In this document: one piece after another, positions 24,925 through 37,400 of the stretch
How positions within the stretch are numbered: the stretch's first letter is position 1
Layout of the letters: each line of letters starts with the position of its first letter
Program-made: the position numbers and the translations under genes
The notes under the pieces: generated by a model
Seen by the model: only the letters and a program-made list of their open reading frames with translations
Told to the model about the DNA's origin: nothing
Database searches by the model: none
Assembly: GCA_017591395.1 (NCBI GenBank)
Contig: WEDG01011571.1
Span: forward strand, 1-64,000
Length of the DNA: 64,000 bases
Direction of reading: 5' to 3'
Origin: Schistocephalus solidus
Taxonomy: Eukaryota; Platyhelminthes; Cestoda; Diphyllobothriidea; Diphyllobothriidae

Positions 24925-25150
24925 TAATATGAGCATCGAAAATCAATGAGGAAATTGCATAATACTTAAGTAGCCATTTCTACAGAGTATACTTTTTGCG
25001 AGCGGTCACAAAGAGGCTTTTCCAAGAACCGGTATCCTACTGTGACTGAAATATCTTGGGATAAAGCTAAATGATAATCAATACAACAACCCTACTTAAG
25101 TGATCTGTTTGAATCGAAAACACATTTCAGAATTCCGGTTGAGATCTACT
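24925..25150 (+). repeat. Dispersed repeat family B, copy 1
   Basis: About 225 bp closely matches 41895-42110 on the same strand. Shared stretches include gcatcgaaaatca, acagagtatact and the exact 20-mer gaatcgaaaacacatttcag at 25111-25130. It is non-coding and of unknown class, and lies downstream of the TACC stop codon. Confidence 0.65.
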
Positions 25151-25299
25151 GTATGTGGGCATTTTTGATCACGGCTCGTAGGTGGTGAGCACATACCGCG
25201 CACAACGACCTTCCTCCGTAGGCATAAGTGCAGATGCACCGGGCCGAGTAACCAATGGGATTCAGTCAAAACCCTCCTAATTGCTACTCTATTAAAGCA

Positions 25300-25305
25300 T
25301 TTATT
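25300..25305 (-). promoter_or_regulatory. Candidate poly(A) signal of the TACC gene
   Basis: An AATAAA hexamer on the minus strand lies about 120 bp downstream of the TACC stop codon. The position fits a 3' UTR end. No cleavage site can be proven from sequence alone. Confidence 0.4.
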
Positions 25306-25423
25306 ACTGCCACTTTTCCCGAATCGTCAAAAGTCAACGATACTAGCATTTTGAATATTGAATAAATTCATCTTAAGAAAGTAAAACACGAGTAACAAAT
25401 ACGTGGTAAAAATTAAGAAATAA

Positions 25424-25474
25424 TTAGCCGATAAGTTTTTCGCAAATGCTGGTCAACTCCCGATTCTCTTCAGT
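25424..25474 (-). CDS. TACC: TACC exon 8, terminal coding exon
   Basis: Seventeen codons including the TAA stop follow a good acceptor (tgttttccttttag). The peptide TEENRELTSICEKLIG matches the very conserved C-terminus of TACC domains (pattern ENxELTxICxxLI). It joins exon 7 in phase 0. This short exon is too small to appear as an ORF but fixes the gene's identity and its stop. Confidence 0.88.
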   Translation of the reverse strand, partial: TEENRELTSICEKLIG

Positions 25475-28400
25475 CTAAAAGGAAAACAAATAAAGTTGAA
25501 ATCAGCAGAAAGAAGGAAGCGTTGGGGTGAGTACAGCCTGTTGGTAAAAGGAGAAAGTGCCGAAAGCGCACGACCGACTGCAAGGAGCGCAAGTCAAATG
25601 ATCACAACAGGTTTAGCTTCGAACGTTCCAGACGGCATCAACCAATAGGAGGAAATCAAGCATTCAAGTGCGTGCTCAAACATGCAATCGCAAGCCACGA
25701 CTACAGGCGACAAATAGGGTCAACACACGCCGGCACGCCCGACTATGACTAGTTTGAGAACAGTTTCTTCTAGCTGTTTACTACTTTTGTTAGCTTCCAC
25801 TTCTTAAGAGTGACCTGCACAGAATAGCGCGGTTGCATCACCAAGGAAACCTGTTTAGCTATTGGCCTTTTTTTTTCTCTCTCTCCTACTCTTCCCCATT
25901 CTCTAAACTAACTGTCAAAACATGAAAAATGAAAAACATCCACAATAGCGCCCAGAGTGACTAAATTCACGTACCACGCGCTGCAATTGCTCCGCCAGCG
26001 ATGTCGCCTTCAAATCCAACTGTTTAGCCCGCACGCGCAGTTTGTTAACCTCCTTTTCTGTAGTCTGTTTCTCAGCATCCAGCCTTTCCAAGGCCCTAGA
26101 AGTCGGTAGAAAATGCAGTCAGCCTATAGCTCAGGTGGGAAAGGAGACGGAGCAAGAGACAGGGTAGGGTAGTAACTTACTTTGCCAACTTCTCAAAGCA
26201 GTACTTTTGGTGTTTTTCTAGTTTCTGCGACTGAACCAATACCTTTGATCGCAGACTTTCGTTCATTGATATCATGGCTTCTTGGGCCTACGGCAGAAAA
26301 AAGGGGACGGTTATCAAGCCGAAGTATAACAGAAGTAGCCTTTAAAATGTTAGGTTGAGTTCGGGCCGGTATAGAATTTTGAAAAACGGGTTATGTGATG
26401 AATTTCGTGAGCTGATCTCCCAGCAAGTCGAATTAAATCTTCCAGGCATTGAAATAATTGAAATAAGTGATAAGGATAATCCAGAATGCCCCAGGTCACC
26501 AAAATCGGAAGCCTTCCGAATATTTTATCATATTCGAGGTAGGTTTTAATCAAGAACCCGGCGCGTCATATAAATATCGATATTATCTCGGTGATTTAAC
26601 AACCGTCCTCTTTTTCTAAATTAATTTCAGGTCTTATTAGACGACTTTTGAGACTTCGATGACCTTTCCACGAAAAAAATTCGTAAGCTTGGCAATAATC
26701 TGATTGGTAAAAAGCAGGCGTGGAAAACTCAAGAAGAGGGGTATAGACTGCAACTTTTGGATCTTACTACTCAAGGATGAACTTAACTCTTATTACAATT
26801 TGATTGTTCCCGTGGGCGCCAAAACGTTTCAAAAAACCTGTTTATCAAGGAATAGTCCAAAACCATTTTCCAATGTTAATCCCCTTCATCTTTTGTGCTG
26901 CCCTGCATAAGAAATTCGGTCGCCGGTCAACTTAAAGGCAAGTATTACTTGCATTGCCCCCTAAACAGGACACGGGAATATAAAAGCCCCGCCCAAGTAA
27001 TAAAGGTGGCCCTGTGTATAAATATTCCCTTAACACAAACCCGAACAGTAGTCCTAATCTTAATAGGAACCCTACCATACAGTTAACACCAGCCAAAACT
27101 TAGTTACACTAACCCCAATTTTCCCACCCACCTGTAGAGGGCAGTTCCTGTTGTCCTGTCCCGCTCGGAGGGGGAGGGCATATGTCAGCCAAAGTAAAGG
27201 GGGAACGGACGATAAGCAATTAGAGGGGAAGGGTAGGAGGAAAGGAAATGTATGGACAATGTTGCAAGGGGTGGGGGTCACGAATCAGCACGCATATATG
27301 GGGCCAGTTGCGATGAGGCCCACATAAACACTCATCAGAATAAATCAACCGGACATCGCGCCAATCATGGATTCACGTGCGTGTACACAAACATGCATGC
27401 AAGTTCACTGAATTTCAAGCGACCGGAAACTGATCTACTGGCTTGCGCAAATGGATATGTCAGGGTTCACTGGGAGGGGGGGGGGGGTTGCGGTGTGTAT
27501 CGAAGGAAGTTGGAATCAGCAAGCTATCTGCTGCATGCTCTTTCCAAAGTGTTCTCATTACCACATGGCTTTCACCTGACTGCGCGCAGTCTACATCGTA
27601 GGAGTAATCATGAAGGCCAGCCAAAACAGTTGATGGCCTCAACATGCAAAACTGATAATACCTTTCGTTTCTCCTCAATATTCTCCTGTATTTTGAGGAA
27701 TCGGCGGTTCGAGTCCTCCAGGGCCGTATGAACCGTCACAGCCTCGCTTTGTGTCTTCAGTAGTTCATCTCTGGCCTGGACAGCAGCGCTTGCGAAAGCC
27801 ATGTACGAGCGGCTCTTCAGGTCCCACGCCTCCTCGAAGGTGTTTTGGTAGCTGGTGATCACTGGCCTGGAAAGGGGCAGGAGGTTGGAGGAATAGAGAG
27901 ATAAAAGGTGTCAATAAATCGGAGGAAAGTGGACAGTTGTGGGTTCTCTACTATTGAAATCACAAGAGAGACAGACTTGGATTTAACCCACCCGTAAACA
28001 GAAATGATATCGCAGTTTACGAGGCCTTCAGCTGATACCGTGTAGTTTACAACAAACATCCTAGCTGGGTGATCACTAGCAGATACTAGGTTTAATTTCG
28101 CAATGTATGGCAAATACCTGAATGCGAAAAGATTGCTTGTGGTTAGGAGGCATCGTTAGATGGCTACACTCTCTGTTTACCAAATTACCCAGTAAGTTCA
28201 GCCAATGCGAAGTGAGGTTCACCTCCGATGACTAATCCTACAAATTTATACTACTGGAAAGCGCAATATATCGGCCGAACTAGGCCCTGGTCGACTATGG
28301 AGTTGAGGGGACACGGTAACAGGCATTGCTGACCTCGTGGTTTTCAATCTGGGGGCTAGCCTGAAAACTGGCTCAACCATACCCGACGGACGGACTGCTA

Positions 28401-31400
28401 TATGTGGGTGTAATTTGGGTGGAAATCACTGCAGTTGCACTAAGCAGTGGGTTCACACGTCATAAAAGTTTGTCCATTGCTGAAGTCGTGCAAATGCGGA
28501 CATCGGAGGGGGATACTGTCAGTCGGTACACCAGCCCCGCTTACAGAGCCAGTGTAGGATTTGAGGTTAGGCCCCGGCGCCGTCGCTAATCAAGGTTAAA
28601 TTCGGGTGCACGAACGCCTCAAACGATGTCACCTTCAGGTTGGCGCAGCAGGGGCTCTAAGCACTGTAGTGGGCAAGTTCTGTTCTTGACCGACTATACA
28701 GACATTAGCTGGAGACACGTGCGGAGATGACAATTCGCAGTCACTATCGCCAGAAGGTTTCTACGCAGTGGATATCTTCTAGATATGTGGGTCGCATTCC
28801 GCATCCGTTAAAGATTACCTTTGAGGAGCCTCCTAATACCAGCAGCTTGGTTTTTAGGCTGGTCCTGCATCGATTTCAGGGGTTTCAGCAAGGTCGGACA
28901 AACGCCGCGCGCGCTTTTGTCGACTTCATTCGCCGTCTGCCACGACAGGACGCAAAATTCGAGTAGATGGCACGGCCACGCCAGCGACTGTCTTTGCAGA
29001 CACTTGACGTATGGCGAATTTTAGTTATGCAACGAAAACCGTCAGGAAAAGCGTATCCAAGATCAGTGACACACGCAACAGGACCCATCGTGACACTGGG
29101 ACGATATTCAATGGAAGGCGATCATTTAAGATGCACCACGGGAGGGACTGAATCAGTCACAATGAGTGTCGTACAGGATAGGGCGTTCTCAAAAACGCAA
29201 ATATTTACCGATTCTTCATTTGCCGAAAAGAAGGCCTCAGGTCCGCAAAAAAAGGAGTTTGAAAGCATTGGATAACTTAAAGTGCCGTGGAAGCGCTACA
29301 ACTGCAGGAAACGATAACCGGAAGGTGCTGAATCTGTGTTGGTCAGGGAAGCTCGGAGCGAGCCCCAAAGTAAACAGTCAAACTCTGAAGTAGGCATTAT
29401 GTATGCTAGATGAGATGTAGATCGGGCTGAATGGACATCGGGCCGAGTCTTGACACCAAACGCGACATGAAAGCAGGAAACATAAGGACAGAAAATGGGG
29501 CTCTAAAATTGCCAAAGTACAGGCAGACGTACCGTCGTCCGGCGGTTGTCAAATGCCGAACCCGGATAGAAAGTGCCCGTAGTTAACAGCCCAAAGACCA
29601 ACGAGTAGCCAAAAACGGCCCAATTGAGTAAGGGTGAAGCTTACCGCAAACTTTCAGTAAGAGCGTTGAGAAGTGCTATGTCCTCACGCAACTGCGTTTT
29701 CTCCTTCTCCACGATCTCCGGTTGAGCGAGATCTGGAGGGGGTTGAGTGCGGCGCGGGCGAGTGGAGGGCACTTTCTTTTCAGCAAGCGTCAGAGAATGT
29801 TGACGTGTCTGAGTGTTAGACGCAGTGTCCGCCAATTTGACAGACTTTCGAACACCAGTGGTACGGTGTTGCAGCTACAAGGGAGGAACGAATGCGGTGG
29901 TGTGCATGTATATTTAACTAATTAAACTAAAATTTTGTTAGGATAAGGGGAAGGTGAAGAGAGCGTTTCTACACAGAGTGCGTGGATCTGGTATCAGTCG
30001 TACAGTGTTCACAAGGCAGTAGTGAAGTTGTAATCATTACTTCCGCCGAAAGTATGCTTAGGTTTCGTACTCTCCCCAATGTTATCCGGGGTACCTAATA
30101 ACGGAGGGGAACTCACAGCAGCTACATAACTTAAAGCAACTTGAGGTTTGGCTAGTGAATGAGCTGCGAGTTAGCCAGCGAGCTTTACACTAAGTCGAAT
30201 AACACTTGAATACGGTAGGGTTGTAACAAGTGCTTCGGTCCAGAAAACATCCGCCTAGGCTCGTGGAAATATATGCATGATAAATTCGCTGGACCACAAT
30301 TATGGCAGTTCGATCATGAAATCTGAAAGGCCTAACGATTGACTGACCACTTAATTAATCAGCCTTAGCCAAACTATTGTACTACCGACCGAACACAGTT
30401 GGTACTTCTATTAAGATACGTGGCGATTCCAGGGATCACCGATTTAGGCGGTCAAAATATGTTTTTAGCCAAACCCTTCCATGCTCAGTCATCTGTGTGT
30501 CCATAGTCTCAAAAATCCTTCTGGACAAAAAAATGAAGAAGGCACCTTTAGATGTCCAACCTTGATTCCGGTTGGCCTTCTCAACGCCAAGTACATAGAT
30601 GTTACGACTTCCAGGCTTCAAAACATGTTAGCACCACTACTCAAACGTCTAATGTACTGCACTCGGTGCGTCGACTCACCATGTGCGCGGCACTGGTCCC
30701 CGGACAGTCACCAATAAACTAAATTCATTCTTAAAACGTTCTAGTAAGAAAAGAAGAGGAAGGCCCTTCGCTGGCCGGAATCATAGTTTTATTCACTTGA
30801 GTTTTCGAAGTCTTACTGGAGTCAGAGATAAAAGCGGCAACAAAACAAGCAATAGTTATGAGAAGCAGGGGTCAATCAAACACAAGTGACGCCAATCCGG
30901 AGGTGACGGCACAGGACGATGTATGCCGGCGCCCGATTGATAAATCGATTGACTGAGTTTTCATCGGAGGTTTACGCTTCAATCAATTCCCGGCTTCTGG
31001 GGTGGGCGATTATCTTCGTGGCTGCGAAGTTTAACTCATGACCCATTTCGTAGGCGTGGGCAGCCACTTGTGATAATGCGTTACCCTGTCTTGCAGCCAG
31101 CTTATACTCGCGTGTTCGCGACGCAAGCATGCGTCCAGTCGGTCCTGTGTGGTTACGAGAACAATTAAGGCACCGAACGCGATACACTACATCCTCACCA
31201 GGATTTAATCGATCTTTAATTTTCATTACGCTGTTGCGCATAGTAGTTTTCATTCGGTGTGCAATGCCGACACCTAGTCCCGCAGCAATGTGCTCGGTCG
31301 CCCCTGACACGTTCTTTAGGTATGGCAGGCATGCAATACCTTAAGGGCTTGTTCTCGTTGGGTCCTCCGGGGGCGAAAACGTAGGCATCAGCTTAAAATG

Positions 31401-34400
31401 CCTTCCGATAGTCGTTCCGCACAAACCAATCGCGCAGATGACGGGCCTCAAAGGCTTTTTTCTTTCGGGTTGTTGCAGTGAGTCTGGATCCGTTGGCTGT
31501 GTTCTCACACAGTTTCCTTTGTGAGCCACCGGATGCTTTCTGTGAAACTTGAGAAACCATGTGGTGTTCGTCGCCTTCCTGTAGATAATAGCTTCTGTTT
31601 CACCGTTGAAACTTCGTCTGACGAGTACATCAAAGAAGGGCAGCTGCCACTCTTTTTCTTCTGCCCTCGTGAATTGTATACCTGGGATAATCGATTGAAA
31701 CGTTAGGTCACGAATTTAACTTCGTAGCCACGAAGATAATCGCCCACGCCATAAGCAAGACAAGCCGGGAATTGATTGAAGCCTGGAACTCCGATGAAAC
31801 TCAGTCAATAAATTTATCGATCTGGTCCCCGTTAAGTCGCCCTGTGCAGTCACCTCCGGATTGGCGTCACTTGTGTTTGATTGGCCCCTGCCTCCTATAA
31901 CTAGTGCTTGTTTTGTTGCCGCTTTTATTTCTGACGCTAGACTCAAGTAAGAGTTCGAAAGCTCAGACTAATAAAGCCATGATTCTTCTTTACTTATACA
32001 CACGCCTGGAATGCGAACATTCGCTTCAACCATTCAATTACATGTATTTGATCATTTTGATTAGGTCCTACCGATCCAAACCCAGTGTTTTCCCTAAAAG
32101 TGCGGCGATCTGCGGCATCCTTTACGAGGATGAAGAGGGCAGTCTGTCGGTTCAGGAACCGAATCCACGTCTTGACAAACACTGCCCAGTCAGGTTTTGA
32201 TAGGGCCTCTAGTTGAGCGGCGGGATTGGCTTTAGATTACTGGCAATTAAACTGTGTGGCAAGCAAAGAAAAAGTGTGAAAACCCGCTTAACCATCAAGC
32301 TTCAATGGGCTGCAAGGGCATGGCAGTCAGCAGTGGTAAATGAAAGCGTCCCAGCTAACGAGAATGCCACACCTTTATCAAAACTAGCTCTCAGTGGGCG
32401 GACTCAGAAGTGGCAGGGATAAGCGTCAAAGAGAAGTGCAGCAATTACGGTGCCCAACTCTTGTTGACGGAGTTTCGGCAAACTTCTGCAGCTTTCGCCT
32501 AGACGAGTGTTTCTAGGCAGGAAATGGTCCCAGTTGTTAGAACTTGCTTGTAGGACACCTTCGTGTTAGTTAATAGGATTTAGATACGATAAACGACAAT
32601 GGCAGGGAAACAAATGAATTTTTAGCCCCGTCTCCAATAGTTCGAAAGAAAGCATTCCACGGATCGAGACATTGGTATTCAATGGGATGCGCCACGGTAA
32701 CAGCGCACTCTACAGCCACTGGGTGGTCTGAACAGCCAATAGGAGCATCATTATATTACTTCCCTCGTTAGTCCAAATCGCTTATCAGACAGGAAGTTAA
32801 GTCCTAGACTTTTGAAACAGGATGCAAGCGACCGGTAACTCCTCAAACGTGCACACAAGCTGTCCTCAGGCTTCCACATAAACCAACAGACCATCAGGCA
32901 AGTGTCGCGCCGTATGGTCCGATTGGTGTGCTCCTATTTTTGCAAACGAAGTAACAACATGTTGTGCACTGGCTCACGTACATGCACCCGACCACATATA
33001 TCATATTTTAAGTGCAAGTAAACACTAAGGGAAAATAACGCACTTTTCGGTGGCACGTTCTCTTTGTCTTCCAGTACGTTTGCCTCAGAAATGTACGGTT
33101 CTAAGCCGTGCGTCTCGGGCTCGGTGGTGGGCGTGGTCAAGAGTTCCACTGCTGATGTTATCTCCACAATTCCGCGCGTGTCAGTGCGCTGCAGTTGGAG
33201 CGGGTTTTCGAGGGTAACAGTGTTCCGCCGGCTTCGTTGTGGCAATTCGGCAGAACGGCACTCGGACGCCGTTAATGAGACCCCAAGAGGGGTGGTTGCA
33301 GCCCGGTGTTGGTCATTAGTTAGCTGTGCGCTCCTAACTTGCTGGGTAGTCGGGGCTACACCCACAGTCACAGTAACCTCAGCAGGAACCGGTGCCGAAG
33401 AATCCTCAATGACGGAGACTTCTTCGCCATTATTAATGGAAGACGTAGAAGATATACCGGCCTCGCCATTTGGCGTGACAACAGGAGGGAGGCTTAGAAT
33501 GACGGATCGATTAGCAGTCGACAGCTCAGCGTGGGCTGAGTTTTTAATCCGTTCAGTGGTCACCTGTATATCAGCGACCTCAAGAACTGTGTTGCAAGTC
33601 CGTTCGAATGATTCGTCAGTGACAGAGGCCTCTTGCTCGTTGATCGTGGCGGTGGACGGTGAAAGGGATACAACATCGCCATTGTAGGTGTCTGCAGGAG
33701 AGGGGTTTATAGCAGAATCGGCGGCTCCTCCAGCGGGCAGCGTGCCCACGGTCTGTGGGGCAGCGGAAAGCACGTCCGCGGTCTCAAGGATGGAGGCCTT
33801 CTCCTCATTGGCTATTGGAGCGATGAATGGAGAGGGAGAACTGGCAGCGCGATGATGACAAACGGATGAAACAGACAGGACAGATGTATCGACTCCAGTC
33901 ACAGCCTCCACGGACGTAATAATCGTAGCATAGACTGGGTCAGTGATCAACCTCAGCGACGGTTCGTGTTCAGCAACCGACTGTGTTAAGGAAGAACTGA
34001 GATAAGGAGCGGTAAGCGCGTTTTCATGTGTTACTAAGGGTTGTGATGCAGGCTGTTCTTCCGACAATCCTATAAACTGCCCTTCGTCCTCACTGGGGAA
34101 TTGCAGCCTATCAGGTTCCAGTCGCGAACCGAGTTGATGGAGCTGTCTGAGAGGGTGCAGGCAACTGCCAGCTTCCTTGTAAATATGGCTTGGTGTGCCC
34201 TGCGCATAAGAGCTGGGGTCACCTGACGCTGGTTGGTGGGTAACACTGGTCTTGCCATCTTCTGTATTTACTGGGCCTTCAGACTTACTAACCAGTCCAT
34301 TCCAGACGGAATTATCTAACTGATGAATTTCTGTCTCAAGAGCAGCAGACTTACACAGACTTGCGTCAGGTGAAACAACAACAGGTTCCGGCCTATCTGT

Positions 34401-37400
34401 GGGTGGGATACTTTGCACACGAGCGCTCGGTGATTGCGGCAGAGTAGTGGATGCGGAAAGGCGATACTCAGAAGTCGCGGGCGAGATTTCTTTTGATGAG
34501 ATAAGGAGTGGTTGGACTTCAACATCTGGAATCACACCAATCTCTTGTTTACTTGAGGGGATGGAAGTGGTGGAAGGAAATGCTGTGGAAGGACTGCAAT
34601 CAGGGAACCGCTGTCTAGTATTGTCCTTGTGGTAGGACGGAGTGGTTTGAGGATCAGCATCATCATTCAGTAAATCGGAATCTCGCATGCTGGAGGAATA
34701 AGCGCTCAAAATGGTGGCTGGACACTCGGCGTCCAGTGGCGTGAGAGTCGTTCTCCGAGGCGGAATGGTATCCCGCGGAGTGTCGATGGCGGGCAGTTCC
34801 TCGATACTGGAGGAGTCGCCTTGCAGGCCCAAGCTGGGAATGCGTCTTTCCTCTGTGGCACTGGCTGCAATACTGTAAGATGTGGCGGTCGGGGACGCTG
34901 GTGGAGACCCAGCAGGCGGTACACCTATTACATTCTCAATGGTCTCCATTGCGTCTGAGTAATGCGAAGAGCACAAAGAGTGGGAACTTCTTTCCAAGTG
35001 CGGCAGGATAGACGTCTGAGTGTCTTCCAGAAAGACAGGTGGATGCACTAGGCCCGTCGGCGAGGCTCGGCCACGGTCAGGTGAGAAGAATGCTAAAGAC
35101 CGGAAAAAAATTAGTAACCTATCGTGACAAGTAATTATAGTTGTCGATAAAGAGGACGGCATCTGCAACGACCAGAGGGCGTCGCAACTATGTCAATAGA
35201 AGAGTAAACCACATGAATTTCTTCGGGCCGACAGACTACGCAGCACAAGGAACCTGCCAAATGAGCGCCAGAAATAGCAAAAACCGGAGCGTAGCTGAGT
35301 TTGTTAAGACGCCTACTGTGTGGACGTTGAAGTTATCGCTAACTTCTTAGACGATTCCCGGTAAGAATGTTACAGGTCAGCAACTTTTAATCGGTCTGGA
35401 AAGCCATTCGCCCCAGAGTACATATTCCAGAAAATAAAAATTCAATAAAACTAGAAAAGTACGTGTTGTAGATTTTTCTGGAAATCTTACTACATTACAC
35501 AAAAAAGTATTATTTAGTCAAATCTCTAGTCAAAAGGCATCTACTACAGACAACAATACTCAATTTGTCACCGAACGTGTAGCGCAGGACAAAAGTTGCC
35601 AAAACCACCCTTTAAATTAATTGCAACTCGTAGTCAGCTGGTTGTGTAGATTTAATGCTTCGGATATCTTGTTGGGGTATTCAGCTTACTGTATCATAAT
35701 TGGTGGATTCTATACGTTGCAGTAGGCTGAGCGGGTAGCTTGACCCATGCTTAATTAAACTCCCAACCCCCAATGGGACCTCGTAGCTCAGGTGGTTAGA
35801 GCATTGGCTGTACTAAAGCCTTCCCCTTGTTGGCGTGGGTTCGAATTTCACCAAGGCCGCCGAGTTTCCCATAACTGGGTCAAATGGATTATTCAAATCT
35901 GCCAAAACTCACTTAGTAACAAAAGTACATATCAGGGTCTCTCGGTATCACTTAGTTTTCGTGGTTAACATGTTGACCGGTTAGGTAAGGTACCCTGAGT
36001 TGCAGATAAACTTCCACCTAACGCGACTTTATATGCTCCTCCGAACAAAAGGGTAAAAGGATCTTCGCCATTTGAATTGATATCCGAGGAAGATTCCAAC
36101 GGGAACCTTGTGTTTTAATTTGACAAAGTATGGTAAGAGTATCGGCTAGGAATGGGTCGGAGCACGTTTCCGTTGCGTTGTAGACTTTTTTTGGAAAGCT
36201 ATCACAAAATAAATAAACACAATCTGCAGTGCGTTACAGAAGATCCAGACTTTCAGGTAGAAGTGTGCCAAAGCAGACTTGTAATTGCAGTGTGTTGGTC
36301 AAAATGTAGAGTAGCAGATAAGGTGGGAACCACGAAGACGGTTTAATTAGTTTCGTGTTTCAAAGAAACAAGCTCATCTACCGATCATTAGAGGTTGGTG
36401 AATCGCAAGTTTCGATCATTGTGATAGGACAGAACCACCGCTACACATGGGGACAACCGTGAGTCGCCTGTCAGCTGAAGTATAAGGAGGGCTTCTGAAA
36501 AGCCAACGTCACGCTCATTTCCCACATCGGTCGTATTATGGCAGCAATACTAGGTCGAGCCGGGTGGAGATTGGCGTAGGTTTAGTGGCTGGCTATATAT
36601 TCTCTTCAATTACCCGTGCATGCTCGTTCATATACCGAAATGAAGCGGACTGCACTCATTCACAAGATTACCAGAAAAATCTATGATGTCAAAGCAGCGT
36701 GAACAGGGAAATCCACACAGTTTTGAGTCCTTCAATGGATGATCCCTAAGCGCTATTGAGTTCGAGGTTGTACCTCTTGAGCTAAATCTCAGCTAGAGAC
36801 TGCTCGTTGCTAGACGCCGCTGCCGTTGGATCTAGACTGGATCTGCAAAGCAATACCAAAATCCTGTATTCCATCTTACAGCAAGAGCATACCAATGAAA
36901 GTATACGGGTGGAATGCACCATAGCAACCCATATCGCTGTCTGGAAAGCCGGGCGTAAGCAAAAACAGCCCTTCGAACTCTAACTATTTTCGCAAGTGTT
37001 AATTGTAAACTGACTGGAAATATTTACAGTAATCATTGATGCTTTTGCCGTCAGCAGTGAGCCGACCAAGCTATGTGGTTTTGAAGCAAAAATAAATACT
37101 ACTTCACCCTTCGCAACAGCAGCGGCAGCTGCAATATCGTGGGAATTAAACGAGGCCTGATTTAAGCGTGCTTTACGAACTGCTAAAGTATACATGTGAA
37201 CTTTGTTGAAAGGCATTTATATACGCTGCAGCAGAGTGACGGTTTCCACAAAGATGGGTTTATTGCAACCATTTATAGAATATTATGGATTTGGCGATTT
37301 AACGCCGCTTTGTTTCACACGAGGATCATTTGCCTGCTTCACCTCTACAAACGGAAAAAAAGATGATGGATCAAGGTATTTGTGAATATAACCGCAGTCA

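Noticed and set aside
25975..26010. Reading TACC exon 7 through its donor to a stop about 20 codons on as the protein end
   Set aside because: The downstream exon at 25474-25424 fits in phase and carries the conserved TACC C-terminal motif, a far better end.
33064..33687. 207-residue plus-strand open frame
   Set aside because: It lies exactly opposite TACC exon 3 and shows codon-mirror composition; a shadow frame.
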